This document shows positions 1 through 6,570 of a stretch of DNA of 64,000 nt, one piece after another. Below the pieces are notes generated by a model. The model saw only the letters and a list, made by a program, of their open reading frames with translations, was not told the origin of the DNA and did not search any database. The translations under genes and the position numbers were made by a program. Source of the stretch: an uncultured Thalassolituus sp. (GTDB lineage: Bacteria; Pseudomonadota; Gammaproteobacteria; Pseudomonadales; Oceanobacteraceae); NCBI GenBank assembly GCA_913061435.1, contig CAJXUK010000007.1, forward strand, positions 35,604 through 99,603. Reading direction: 5' to 3'. How positions within the stretch are numbered: position 1 is the stretch's first letter; each line of letters starts with the position of its first letter.

Positions 1-2
1 TT

Positions 3-764
3 GCTAGTAGTCTTGCTCAGCTGTGTCGTGATGTGAACGTAATCATGATGTGTGTGAGCGACACCCAAGCAGTACAAGAGATTGTATTAGCAGCAGAAGG
101 TCTACTGGACAATTTAAGTGCTGGTCAGATTGTGATTGATTTTTCCAGTATTGATCCAGAGGCAACACGCGTATTGGCAAAAAAAGTCGCAGATAAGTCC
201 TGCATTTGGTTAGATACGCCGGTTTCGGGTGGTGTTGCTGGTGCCGAGCAAGGAACGCTAGCCATTATGGCTGGTGGGGATGAGCAGGCGTTGGCCGCGG
301 TTAATCCATTATTACAAGCCTTAAGTCAAAGAATCACTCGCATGGGGGATGTTGGGTCTGGTCAAGTAACAAAAATTTGTAATCAGATGATTGTGAGTAG
401 TAATGTACTTGTAATGGCCGAAGTAATGGCCTTGGCTGAAAAATCGGGAGTGGATAGCGCGAGCATACCGCTGGCACTTAGAGGCGGCTTTGCTGACTCT
501 ATTCCACTGCAGCTAACAGGTCCTAGAATGGCAGAGCGTGATTATGCACCGGTTAAATGGCATGTAAAAACACTGTTAAAAGACTTGGACATGGCTAATA
601 CTTTGGCTAAAAATAACCTTTCTTCAGTCCCTATGGCAGGACTCGGTGCAGAGTTAATGCGCCAACATGCCAGCAGAGGCTTTAATGACAGTGATCCCGC
701 TACGTTAATCGAACTGTATTTAGCATCGGAACACAATGAAAATATTCAGGAAAATAATCAATGA
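3..764 (+). CDS. 2-hydroxy-3-oxopropionate (tartronate semialdehyde) reductase, 5' end outside window
   Basis: NAD(P)-dependent reductase of the 3-hydroxyisobutyrate dehydrogenase family, which would reduce tartronate semialdehyde to glycerate. The reading frame is open to the window edge, so the N-terminal Rossmann nucleotide-binding part is missing. Visible are the substrate-loop motif TPVSGGVAGAEQGTL followed by IMAGGD, and the catalytic lysine in GQVTKICNQ. The C-terminal helical domain is complete and ends at a TGA that overlaps the next gene by 4 bases (ATGA). The partner downstream is hydroxypyruvate isomerase, the usual neighbour in glyoxylate/tartronate semialdehyde operons. That makes GarR/GlxR-type activity more likely than 3-hydroxyisobutyrate dehydrogenase, but the substrate is inferred from context. 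Confidence 0.85.
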   Translation, partial: ASSLAQLCRDVNVIMMCVSDTQAVQEIVLAAEGLLDNLSAGQIVIDFSSIDPEATRVLAKKVADKSCIWLDTPVSGGVAGAEQGTLAIMAGGDEQALAAVNPLLQALSQRITRMGDVGSGQVTKICNQMIVSSNVLVMAEVMALAEKSGVDSASIPLALRGGFADSIPLQLTGPRMAERDYAPVKWHVKTLLKDLDMANTLAKNNLSSVPMAGLGAELMRQHASRGFNDSDPATLIELYLASEHNENIQENNQ

Positions 765-1558
765 AATTGGCCGCAAATGTGTCCATGTTGTTTAACGAGC
801 TGCCATTATTAGAACGATTTGGTGCGGCAAAATCCGCTGGTTTTGATGCGGTAGAAATACAGTTTCCGTATGTGGAAACAGTGGCTGATATTAAACAGCA
901 GCTTACAGATAACGATTTACAATGTGTATTGATTAATGTGCCAGCGGGGGATTTGATGGAAGGCGGCGAAGGCTTGGCGTCTGTGCCGGGCAAAGAAGCC
1001 GAATTTGCCGCTGCGCTGGTTGAGTGTTTAAGTTATGCCACCTCTTTAGGGGTTAAACAGGTCAATGTGTTATCGGGCCGCTGTTTTAATCCTGATAACC
1101 ATGCTGAATATTTAGCTACTTTTAAGCGTAACTTAGTTACTGCAGCCAAGATGTTTGAGCCACTGGGAGTAACTGTTACATTTGAGGCTATTAATACTTT
1201 TGATATGCCAGGTTTTGTTATTCATAGTGTAGAGCAAATGCTTGATGTGATAGCCAGCAGTGATTGTGACAATATAAAAATGCAGTTCGATGTTTACCAT
1301 ATGGCGCGTATGGTATTACAGAGTGAAAATTCAAGCACTTGTATCATTAATACTATTAATCGCTATGCCACTCAAATTGGTCATATTCAATTTGCTGATG
1401 CTCCTGGGCGAGGGGAGCCGGGCACTGGGATATTGGACTTTGTTTCTATTTTTGCAGCCATTGAGGCTTCTGATTATAACGGTTGGGTGGCGGCAGAATA
1501 CAAGCCCAGTAAGTACACAGAAAATACGTTAGATTGGAGACATTTATTAACCGCTTAG
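761..1558 (+). CDS. hyi: hydroxypyruvate isomerase
   Basis: Interconverts hydroxypyruvate and tartronate semialdehyde in the cytoplasm. The 265-aa protein is a xylose-isomerase-like TIM barrel, with the typical opening MKLAANVSMLFNELPLLERF, the strand motif GFDAVEIQFPY, and the metal-ligand region TFEAINTFDMPGF followed by QFDVYHM and HIQFADAPGRGEPGTG. Length matches the family (about 258-265 aa). The start overlaps the stop of the preceding reductase by 4 bases, so the two are translationally coupled and form the glyoxylate-to-glycerate branch. The 3' end overlaps the convergent DUF1289 gene by 4 bases. Confidence 0.92.
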   Translation: MKLAANVSMLFNELPLLERFGAAKSAGFDAVEIQFPYVETVADIKQQLTDNDLQCVLINVPAGDLMEGGEGLASVPGKEAEFAAALVECLSYATSLGVKQVNVLSGRCFNPDNHAEYLATFKRNLVTAAKMFEPLGVTVTFEAINTFDMPGFVIHSVEQMLDVIASSDCDNIKMQFDVYHMARMVLQSENSSTCIINTINRYATQIGHIQFADAPGRGEPGTGILDFVSIFAAIEASDYNGWVAAEYKPSKYTENTLDWRHLLTA

Positions 1559-1935
1559 GTAAATAAGTTCAGTTGAGGTTGTGGTGCTGCAACAGCTAGT
1601 TGATCACTAGAATCGTTTTGATTGTTGCTAATGTTTTCATTATGGTTGTCGCTATTGTTGTTGCTGTGGTTGTCGGCAAATAAATCAAACTGAGCTTCTT
1701 GCTGCGCGTGATTATGTTCTGCAAGTAGCTGCTTTTTATGCTTGGCGGCTAACACTCTTTTTTCACGAATAAAGCACAGCTGCACAACTAAATGCTTTTG
1801 GTATTCGCTGAATTCATTCCAGTGAAAGCGTTCTTCACGGCTGCGAAAGCAGCCTTTGCAAAAGCCTTTATTATTGACCGTGCAAATACTGCGACACGGG
1901 TTGGGTGTGTGAAATAACTGGCCTTGATCAATCAC
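1555..1935 (-). CDS. DUF1289 domain protein (predicted Fe-S/zinc-binding)
   Basis: Small cytoplasmic protein of 126 aa. The DUF1289 signature lies at about residues 10-50: NPCRSIC, then CKGCFRSREER and HWNEF, with four spaced cysteines likely to bind a metal or Fe-S cluster. Function of the family is unknown. The C-terminal third is low complexity, rich in Asn, Asp, His and Ser (about residues 84-112), and is probably disordered. Convergent with hyi and upstream of gloA in the same direction, 43 bases away, so it may be co-transcribed with gloA. Confidence 0.8.
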   Translation of the reverse strand: MIDQGQLFHTPNPCRSICTVNNKGFCKGCFRSREERFHWNEFSEYQKHLVVQLCFIREKRVLAAKHKKQLLAEHNHAQQEAQFDLFADNHSNNNSDNHNENISNNQNDSSDQLAVAAPQPQLNLFT

Positions 1936-1978
1936 GGGTTTTACCTCATTGCTAGAACTTTACGCAATTATTGGGTTG

Positions 1979-2383
1979 TTAAAGTTCGTCATCTGAGTAG
2001 TTTTTCTTTTGAATTAATTCAATCTTATAACCATCTGGGTCTTCGACAAAAGCAATGATGGTCTTACCCCCTTTTACTGGGCCAGGTGCGCGGCTTATTT
2101 TTCCATTGAGGCTTTGTATTGTATTGCAGGTAGCGTAGATGTCATCGACTTCTAAAGCGATATGCCCGTAGCCATTTCCTAAATCGTACTCTGTTGTGTC
2201 CCAGTTGTGGGTAAGTTCTAGAACACAGCCTTCACTTTCTTGTTGATAGCCAACAAAGGCCAAGGTGTAACGATATTCTTCATTGTCGCGACGGCGTAAT
2301 AGGCTCATGCCAAGCACGTTGGTATAAAAAGCGATCGACTGTTCTAAGTCACCAACTCGTAACATGGTATGCAGCATTCTCAT
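1979..2383 (-). CDS. gloA: lactoylglutathione lyase (glyoxalase I)
   Basis: Converts the methylglyoxal-glutathione hemithioacetal to S-lactoylglutathione for detoxification. The 134-aa length is typical of the single-domain bacterial enzyme. The four expected metal ligands are visible: His5 ([14 protein letters not shown]), Glu in [10 protein letters not shown], His in [11 protein letters not shown] and Glu in GYKIELIQ. The [11 protein letters not shown] box is diagnostic. The upstream 130 bases hold a TGAG microsatellite and then the left recombination site of the integrated element. Confidence 0.95.
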   Translation of the reverse strand: MRMLHTMLRVGDLEQSIAFYTNVLGMSLLRRRDNEEYRYTLAFVGYQQESEGCVLELTHNWDTTEYDLGNGYGHIALEVDDIYATCNTIQSLNGKISRAPGPVKGGKTIIAFVEDPDGYKIELIQKKNYSDDEL

Positions 2384-2453
2384 TGGTCTTTTCCTTAGTC
2401 TATGTCTATTTTGTCTTTATATTCGCATTATACTCACTAAAATTCTGTCCGGT

Positions 2454-2472
2454 TGAGTGAGTGAGTGAGTGA
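2454..2472. repeat. TGAG tetranucleotide microsatellite
   Basis: Four and three-quarter perfect TGAG units upstream of gloA. Such a run can vary by slippage. Its position about 70-90 bases before the gloA start means length changes could affect expression, but no promoter is clearly placed around it. Confidence 0.8.
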
Positions 2473-2519
2473 AGGTCCCGCAAGTAAAGCACTTTGCTGG
2501 CAATCTGGCCTTTATTATT

Positions 2520-2547
2520 CTTTACGTAAATGGATGTTTTCGTAAAG
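2520..2547. other. left recombination site (attL-like) of the integrated element
   Basis: Two 11-base arms in inverted orientation around a 6-base spacer: CTTTACGTAAA (2520-2530), spacer TGGATG (2531-2536), TTTTCGTAAAG (2537-2547). The outer 7 bases of the arms are perfect complements (CTTTACG/CGTAAAG). An 11-6-11 layout is that of a tyrosine-recombinase core site. The right arm would be the element end. The left arm is on the host side and shares 13 bases (TTATTCTTTACGT, 2515-2527) with the right end of the element at 15003-15015. Confidence 0.65.
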
Positions 2548-2652
2548 ATCTAATAAATTTCTACCCGCCGATCCCAAAAAATAACCCAAAATGCTTTACA
2601 AATTGACGATTAAAAAATCTAAATTAATTGTCCGATTTAATGCCTAAAAACG

Positions 2653-3198
2653 TCACTTCAATCTTCTATAAAGCGTGGCGACCCCAACTCCTAATTGTTG
2701 AGCAACCTTCTCCTTGGTCATTCCAGCCGCAATTAAAGTCCTGGCGGATTCGATGAGTTCATCATCTACGGGTTTACGTCCTTTGTATTTACCTTCTGAT
2801 TTCGCTCGGTTAATCCCTATTCTCTGGCGCTCCAGCATTTGCTCACGCTCTAGCTCGGCTAATCCGCTCAACATCGTGAATAGCAACTTTCCAACACCAG
2901 ATGTAATGTCGATACCTTGCAATTGATCGACGAATACAGAAACACCTTTATCTTGAAGCAGCTCTACAGTTTCTAGTACCTCTGAGGTTTTCCTGCCCAG
3001 GCGACTAACGTGGTATACGATTAAGGTATCTCCGCTTTTCATTTCAGACAGAAGACTTTTGAACTTAGGTCGATCTGTAGTCGTCCCAGTAAAGTGCTCT
3101 GTGATTACGCAATCGTGTTCGTACTTGCTCGATAGATAGTCAGCCTGCTGCTGCACGTCCTGCTCTTCAGTGGAGACCCTTGCGTATATATATTTCAT
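2653..3198 (-). CDS. serine recombinase (resolvase/invertase family)
   Basis: Site-specific DNA recombinase of 181 aa. The catalytic domain starts MKYIYARVSTEEQD, with the nucleophilic Ser9 in ARVST. It continues with the HVSRLGRKTSEV arginine motif, the long E helix around LAELEREQMLERQRIG, and a C-terminal helix-turn-helix (AGMTKEKVAQQLGVGVATLYRRLK). Size and layout match Tn3-type resolvases and DNA invertases. I chose the ATG at 3198; an upstream in-frame GTG at 3210 would add four residues and overlap a CTATCA half-site. The array of inverted CTATCA/TGATAG repeats just upstream (3204-3320) is the likely res site and operator. No Tn3 transposase is nearby, so it may resolve element dimers or be a remnant of a smaller transposon. 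Confidence 0.9.
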   Translation of the reverse strand: MKYIYARVSTEEQDVQQQADYLSSKYEHDCVITEHFTGTTTDRPKFKSLLSEMKSGDTLIVYHVSRLGRKTSEVLETVELLQDKGVSVFVDQLQGIDITSGVGKLLFTMLSGLAELEREQMLERQRIGINRAKSEGKYKGRKPVDDELIESARTLIAAGMTKEKVAQQLGVGVATLYRRLK

Positions 3199-3203
3199 GA
3201 CAC

Positions 3204-3320
3204 CTATCACTGTAATTTAAGAACTAATGATAGTCTATCATTGATAGTGAGTAATGCTAGTCTATTGATAGGCTTGGATTGAATATAAATAACTACCAAT
3301 GAAGGTTGATCTATTGATAG
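3204..3320. promoter_or_regulatory. candidate res site/operator: CTATCA-TGATAG repeat array
   Basis: The hexamer CTATCA or its complement TGATAG occurs at 3204-3209, 3228-3233, 3235-3240, 3242-3247, 3266-3271 and 3315-3320. The pair at 3235-3247 forms a perfect 6-1-6 palindrome, and CTATTGATAG occurs twice (3262-3271, 3311-3320). Serine resolvases bind several dyad subsites directly upstream of their own gene, and the array sits exactly there. The subsite assignment is inferred. Confidence 0.6.
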
Positions 3321-3817
3321 ACCCTGAAAGGAAGAACTAGCTTTGAGATTATTTGCTTAGTGGCTTTGTGAGAGAAGCGGACATTAGTTTAAGGCTCATT
3401 TGTGCCAAAAGCAGGCCTTGGTACTTCTCTCAGCTTTGGCTGAATATTACTGATACGAACTTTTATCCCAGTATCAAAAAATGGTGAATAGCGGTCATAA
3501 GAATCGAGCCTATTTTCCTCGAAACCTTACATTACTTAAAACAGGAAAGCAGACCTTTAGCTTTTGATGGTGCCTAGGTCAGGTTCTAAAAAATAGCTAC
3601 CTCGAGCGTTTTATTAGTATCCTTTAACTCCAAAGGCATGATTCGCAGCACGGATCAACAATGGAAAATGACCGCTCTGCCCAAACTCCAGCCCTAGATT
3701 TGAGATAGTTATGCTAATCTTGTACAAGTTGAACTCCGAAATTTTAGTCTCTAATACAAATCCATTTGATACCCATACATCGTATTAAACCTTTTGGTTG
3801 ATAAACTCATTAACTCC
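3321..3817. other. non-coding stretch between resolvase array and AFG1 gene
   Basis: No ORF of interest. It contains a GCGGACATT word (3377-3385) repeated near 6479, an AATGACCGCTCTGCCC word near 3667 that looks bacterial, and the left copy of a 14-base inverted repeat at 3622-3635. No Shine-Dalgarno sequence precedes the AFG1 start, and I see no convincing bacterial promoter. Confidence 0.5.
3622..3635. repeat. left copy of 14-bp inverted repeat flanking AFG1 gene
   Basis: CTTTAACTCCAAAG, the exact reverse complement of CTTTGGAGTTAAAG at 5488-5501. The two copies enclose the AFG1-like gene and about 190 bases on each side. The repeat does not extend beyond 14 bases. Confidence 0.7.
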
Positions 3818-5299
3818 ATGACGAAGAAGATGATGATGAAGATGATGATAGAAAAGCATCGCGTCGCTCGGCGGAGCTTTTCGACAGGTCCCGTGGTAGC
3901 GGCTTATGAACTCAAGGTGGACGCGGGGGAGGTGCGGAGAGATAACGCTCAAGTCGCTCTGGCGGCAAAATTGGATGCCCTGCACGAGTCTCTTGTCTCG
4001 CTCCCACCAGTACCTTTGCTTACCGACGATCCGACAGAGAGCAGCCGTAAAAGCAGCAGTCCACTGTTACTGGCACGATCCATGGCATCCGCCCAGTCCT
4101 TTCTTCGAAAGAAGTTCCATTTGTGGTCTTTTGGTCCACCACCGCGGGGCATTTACATTCATGGACCGGTCGGGGTCGGTAAGAGTTTTCTAATGGATCT
4201 CTTTTACGCGTCGGTTAATGTTCCTGATGATGATTCTCGCTGTAATAATTCCAGCCACAAACACGCAAAAATTACCAAACGCCGCGTCCACTTTCATGAA
4301 TTCATGCTAGACGTCCATCATCGAATCTTTGTCTACAAAAAGAAGCACCCACGGGGTGATGCTATTCCCATCATTGCGAAACAATTGGCACAAGAAGCCC
4401 AACTCCTCTGTTTCGATGAATTTCAAGTGACAGACGTTGCCGATGCCATGATTTTGAAAAGACTGTTTTTATTATTATTGGATTGGAATGTCGTGGTAGT
4501 GGCCACCTCGAATCGCTCCCCCGATGCCTTGTATAAGGGAGGCATTAACCGATCCCTCTTTATGCCATTCATAGACATGTTAAAACACACGTTCGACATT
4601 TTTTCCATGGAGGGTTCCACTAAGGATTATCGACTCGAAACTCGAGCGGATGGTCAATCCTATTTTTGGTCAAACAAGGATGTTCATGGCGATAATAATA
4701 GTAATAACAACACGCAGGCGAAGTTGGAAGAAATATTTGGTGGCACTGCATCCGGAACTGAGGCTGAGGTCATTCAAGTTCGCTTCGGTCGCACCGTCCA
4801 GGTCGCCCGATTGAATGACCGGTGCGCCTGGTTTGACTTTTCCGAGTTGTGCTACCAACCGCTCGGCGCGGCCGATTATCTTTCCCTCTGCGACCGATTT
4901 CCGGTCCTCATTATGGACAGCGTCCCCCAATTGGGCGCCAACCACCTCAACGAAGCGCGACGATTCGTGAACCTCATTGACGCTTGTTATGAATCTCGCA
5001 CCCGCTTGGTGCTAGCGGCACAAGTCCCGCTCGACGAATTATTTGTCGATTTTGAAGCGCAAGTCGAAAGCAGAGATGGAGATGTAGAATTGTTTGTCAG
5101 TGAGAAGGGGGGAAACTCGAGTTCCTTTGCGACGACCATGATTCGCACCAAAGAGGGGGAACATTTGGAGTGGTCGGCGACGGGTCTAATTGGCGTGTCA
5201 CTGGCACAATTCTCGTCCGCCAATGATCTCGCCTTTTCCTTTCGACGAGCCGCGTCTCGATTGGTAGAAATGGGTGGAAAGAAATGGGGGCGGCAATGA
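3818..5299 (+). CDS. AFG1/ZapE-family AAA+ ATPase, eukaryote-like (mitochondrial AFG1 type)
   Basis: P-loop ATPase of 493 aa from the ATG at 3818 (a TTG lies at 3794). Motifs, numbered from that ATG: Walker A GPVGVGKS (116-123), the family box RVHFHEFMLDVH (156-167), Walker B LLCFDEF followed by QVTDVADAMILKRLF (from 196), and sensor ATSN (229-232). The C-terminal motifs are CYQPLGAADYL, EARRFVNLIDACYE and FRRAASRLVEM. The QVTDVADAMIL and FMLDVH forms, Ser/Asn-rich insertions (about 140-150 and 290-300) and the basic N-terminus ending RRSFSTGP resemble mitochondrial AFG1 of stramenopiles rather than gammaproteobacterial ZapE. In eukaryotes AFG1 works in mitochondrial inner-membrane protein quality control. 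Bases 4861-4980 are 58% GC against 43% at 5641-5700. There is no Shine-Dalgarno sequence and the frame is intact, so either recent transfer or an assembly join is possible. Confidence 0.85.
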   Translation: MTKKMMMKMMIEKHRVARRSFSTGPVVAAYELKVDAGEVRRDNAQVALAAKLDALHESLVSLPPVPLLTDDPTESSRKSSSPLLLARSMASAQSFLRKKFHLWSFGPPPRGIYIHGPVGVGKSFLMDLFYASVNVPDDDSRCNNSSHKHAKITKRRVHFHEFMLDVHHRIFVYKKKHPRGDAIPIIAKQLAQEAQLLCFDEFQVTDVADAMILKRLFLLLLDWNVVVVATSNRSPDALYKGGINRSLFMPFIDMLKHTFDIFSMEGSTKDYRLETRADGQSYFWSNKDVHGDNNSNNNTQAKLEEIFGGTASGTEAEVIQVRFGRTVQVARLNDRCAWFDFSELCYQPLGAADYLSLCDRFPVLIMDSVPQLGANHLNEARRFVNLIDACYESRTRLVLAAQVPLDELFVDFEAQVESRDGDVELFVSEKGGNSSSFATTMIRTKEGEHLEWSATGLIGVSLAQFSSANDLAFSFRRAASRLVEMGGKKWGRQ

Positions 5300-5487
5300 C
5301 GACTGTGGAGAGGCTGAATTAAGTGGCTAAAGACCTTGTGAATGTCAGCTTCACGGACGTTTAGGCCCTTAGAACTGACTTCTTGTGTTGATGTCGTGTC
5401 GAGGCAGCATTGTGCCTGGGCCTACTATTGAAGATTGATGCCAGTTTGACCTGATTGTCATAGAAATTCAGACACTGATAGTTCTAG

Positions 5488-5501
5488 CTTTGGAGTTAAA
5501 G
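5488..5501. repeat. right copy of 14-bp inverted repeat flanking AFG1 gene
   Basis: CTTTGGAGTTAAAG, exact inverse of 3622-3635. It lies 187 bases after the AFG1 stop and 10 bases before the stop of the convergent binding-protein gene. Confidence 0.7.
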
Positions 5502-5511
5502 CAGTCATTCC

Positions 5512-6240
5512 TTATAGTATATTCTCTAAGAATCGAGTGCGTATTTGGTCTATATCACCATTTTTTTGCATTTTACGAAGCACTTTATCTAAAGGTTCAA
5601 CTATATTGAGATTATTTTTATGCAAGTAGTGATAAAGCTTTTCTGAATATAAGACTGGGCTGACAATTTTAACGTTCTCGAAGGGTTCGGTTAGGAGAGC
5701 CTTCAACGCGTTAGTTTCAGGCAGTAAAGTGTATTTAACTCTCCCCAGAGCGACCATACTGAGCGCTTGATTGATGTTAACAACAAAAGTGCACTGGATT
5801 TTAGTATCTTCAACCAGTTTTTTTACTAACTTGACCCCTTTTACACAAACAACGTCATGCCCAATATCTTTGATCTTGTCTACTTTTTCGCTACTGTGTT
5901 TTCCAAGAGCAATTACATTAATCATATTGATTGCGGTAGGTACTGCATTTAAGTTGGGGTAGCTTGAATGCAGGTTGCCAATACGTGATACCTCCCCATC
6001 GAACATACCCATATTCGCAGACAATAAAGAGCGAACATTTGGAAGTCTATGGATTTCTACTTGATAGCCGATCTTGTTGTATGCTTTTTTTAATACTTGG
6101 ACTGATATGTCCTGAACAAAGGCATTTTCTGGAGCAGTCAATGCAATCACAGATTGAGGGTGCGCATTCGTGAACCCTAACAAAAATATGGCAAACAATA
6201 ATAGCTTGGCAGCCAAATTATTAATGATTTGATATTTCAT
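5512..6240 (-). CDS. orphan periplasmic substrate-binding-like protein (SBP_bac_3 type)
   Basis: 242-aa exported protein. Residues 1 to about 28 form a signal peptide with the hydrophobic core LLLFAIFLLGF. The rest resembles the type 3 solute-binding fold: VIALTAPENAF at the first strand, VQVLKKAYNKIGYQVEI in the first helix and strand, GEVSRIGNL in the ligand loop, and a C-terminal helix KMQKNGDIDQIRTRFLEN typical of the family. No permease or ATPase gene is nearby, so it is probably not part of an intact ABC importer. Such orphans can act in ligand sensing. A Shine-Dalgarno AAAGGA lies about 11 bases before the ATG. Ligand unknown. Confidence 0.7.
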   Translation of the reverse strand: MKYQIINNLAAKLLLFAIFLLGFTNAHPQSVIALTAPENAFVQDISVQVLKKAYNKIGYQVEIHRLPNVRSLLSANMGMFDGEVSRIGNLHSSYPNLNAVPTAINMINVIALGKHSSEKVDKIKDIGHDVVCVKGVKLVKKLVEDTKIQCTFVVNINQALSMVALGRVKYTLLPETNALKALLTEPFENVKIVSPVLYSEKLYHYLHKNNLNIVEPLDKVLRKMQKNGDIDQIRTRFLENIL

Positions 6241-6570
6241 AAGAAATGATATCCTTTCGCTTCAGGCATCCTCAAAGGTTAGCAATGAAATATGGAGCCT
6301 GCCAATAGCCATCATTCTAAATGATCTGCAGATGAAACAAATCAATTATGGTCTGCCCATCACTTAGCTATCTCTATTTATACGAAAGGATTGCTTTTGC
6401 TTATTTTGAATCATTTAGCCAACGATCAAACTGGCTGTTTTATCCGTATCTAAATTGCGCACCTGAAAGGTGACTTAGCGGACATTTATGACTCTCACGA
6501 AGGTCCGCTAATCACCAGAAGTGAACGCTCAAATATCAAGAACACATACAACGCTTCGCTGAGTTGAACA
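6241..6570. other. 330-bp spacer in element with a 9-bp inverted repeat
   Basis: No gene is visible. The one notable structure is TTAGCGGAC (6475-6483) with its exact inverse GTCCGCTAA (6503-6511), a 9-bp stem around a 19-base loop. It could be an operator or a weak terminator for the helicase operon, whose stop lies about 60 bases away. There is no T-run. Confidence 0.5.

Noticed and set aside
2653..3198. Part of a Tn3-family transposon
   Set aside because: No transposase and no 38-bp terminal inverted repeats are visible around the resolvase.
3818..5299. Ordinary bacterial zapE
   Set aside because: Box forms, the Ser/Asn-rich insertions, length (493 against about 375 aa), base composition and the presequence-like N-terminus all differ from gammaproteobacterial ZapE. 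An alphaproteobacterial origin is less likely but not excluded.
5512..6240. Component of an ABC importer operon
   Set aside because: No permease or ATPase gene lies within the element or its flanks.
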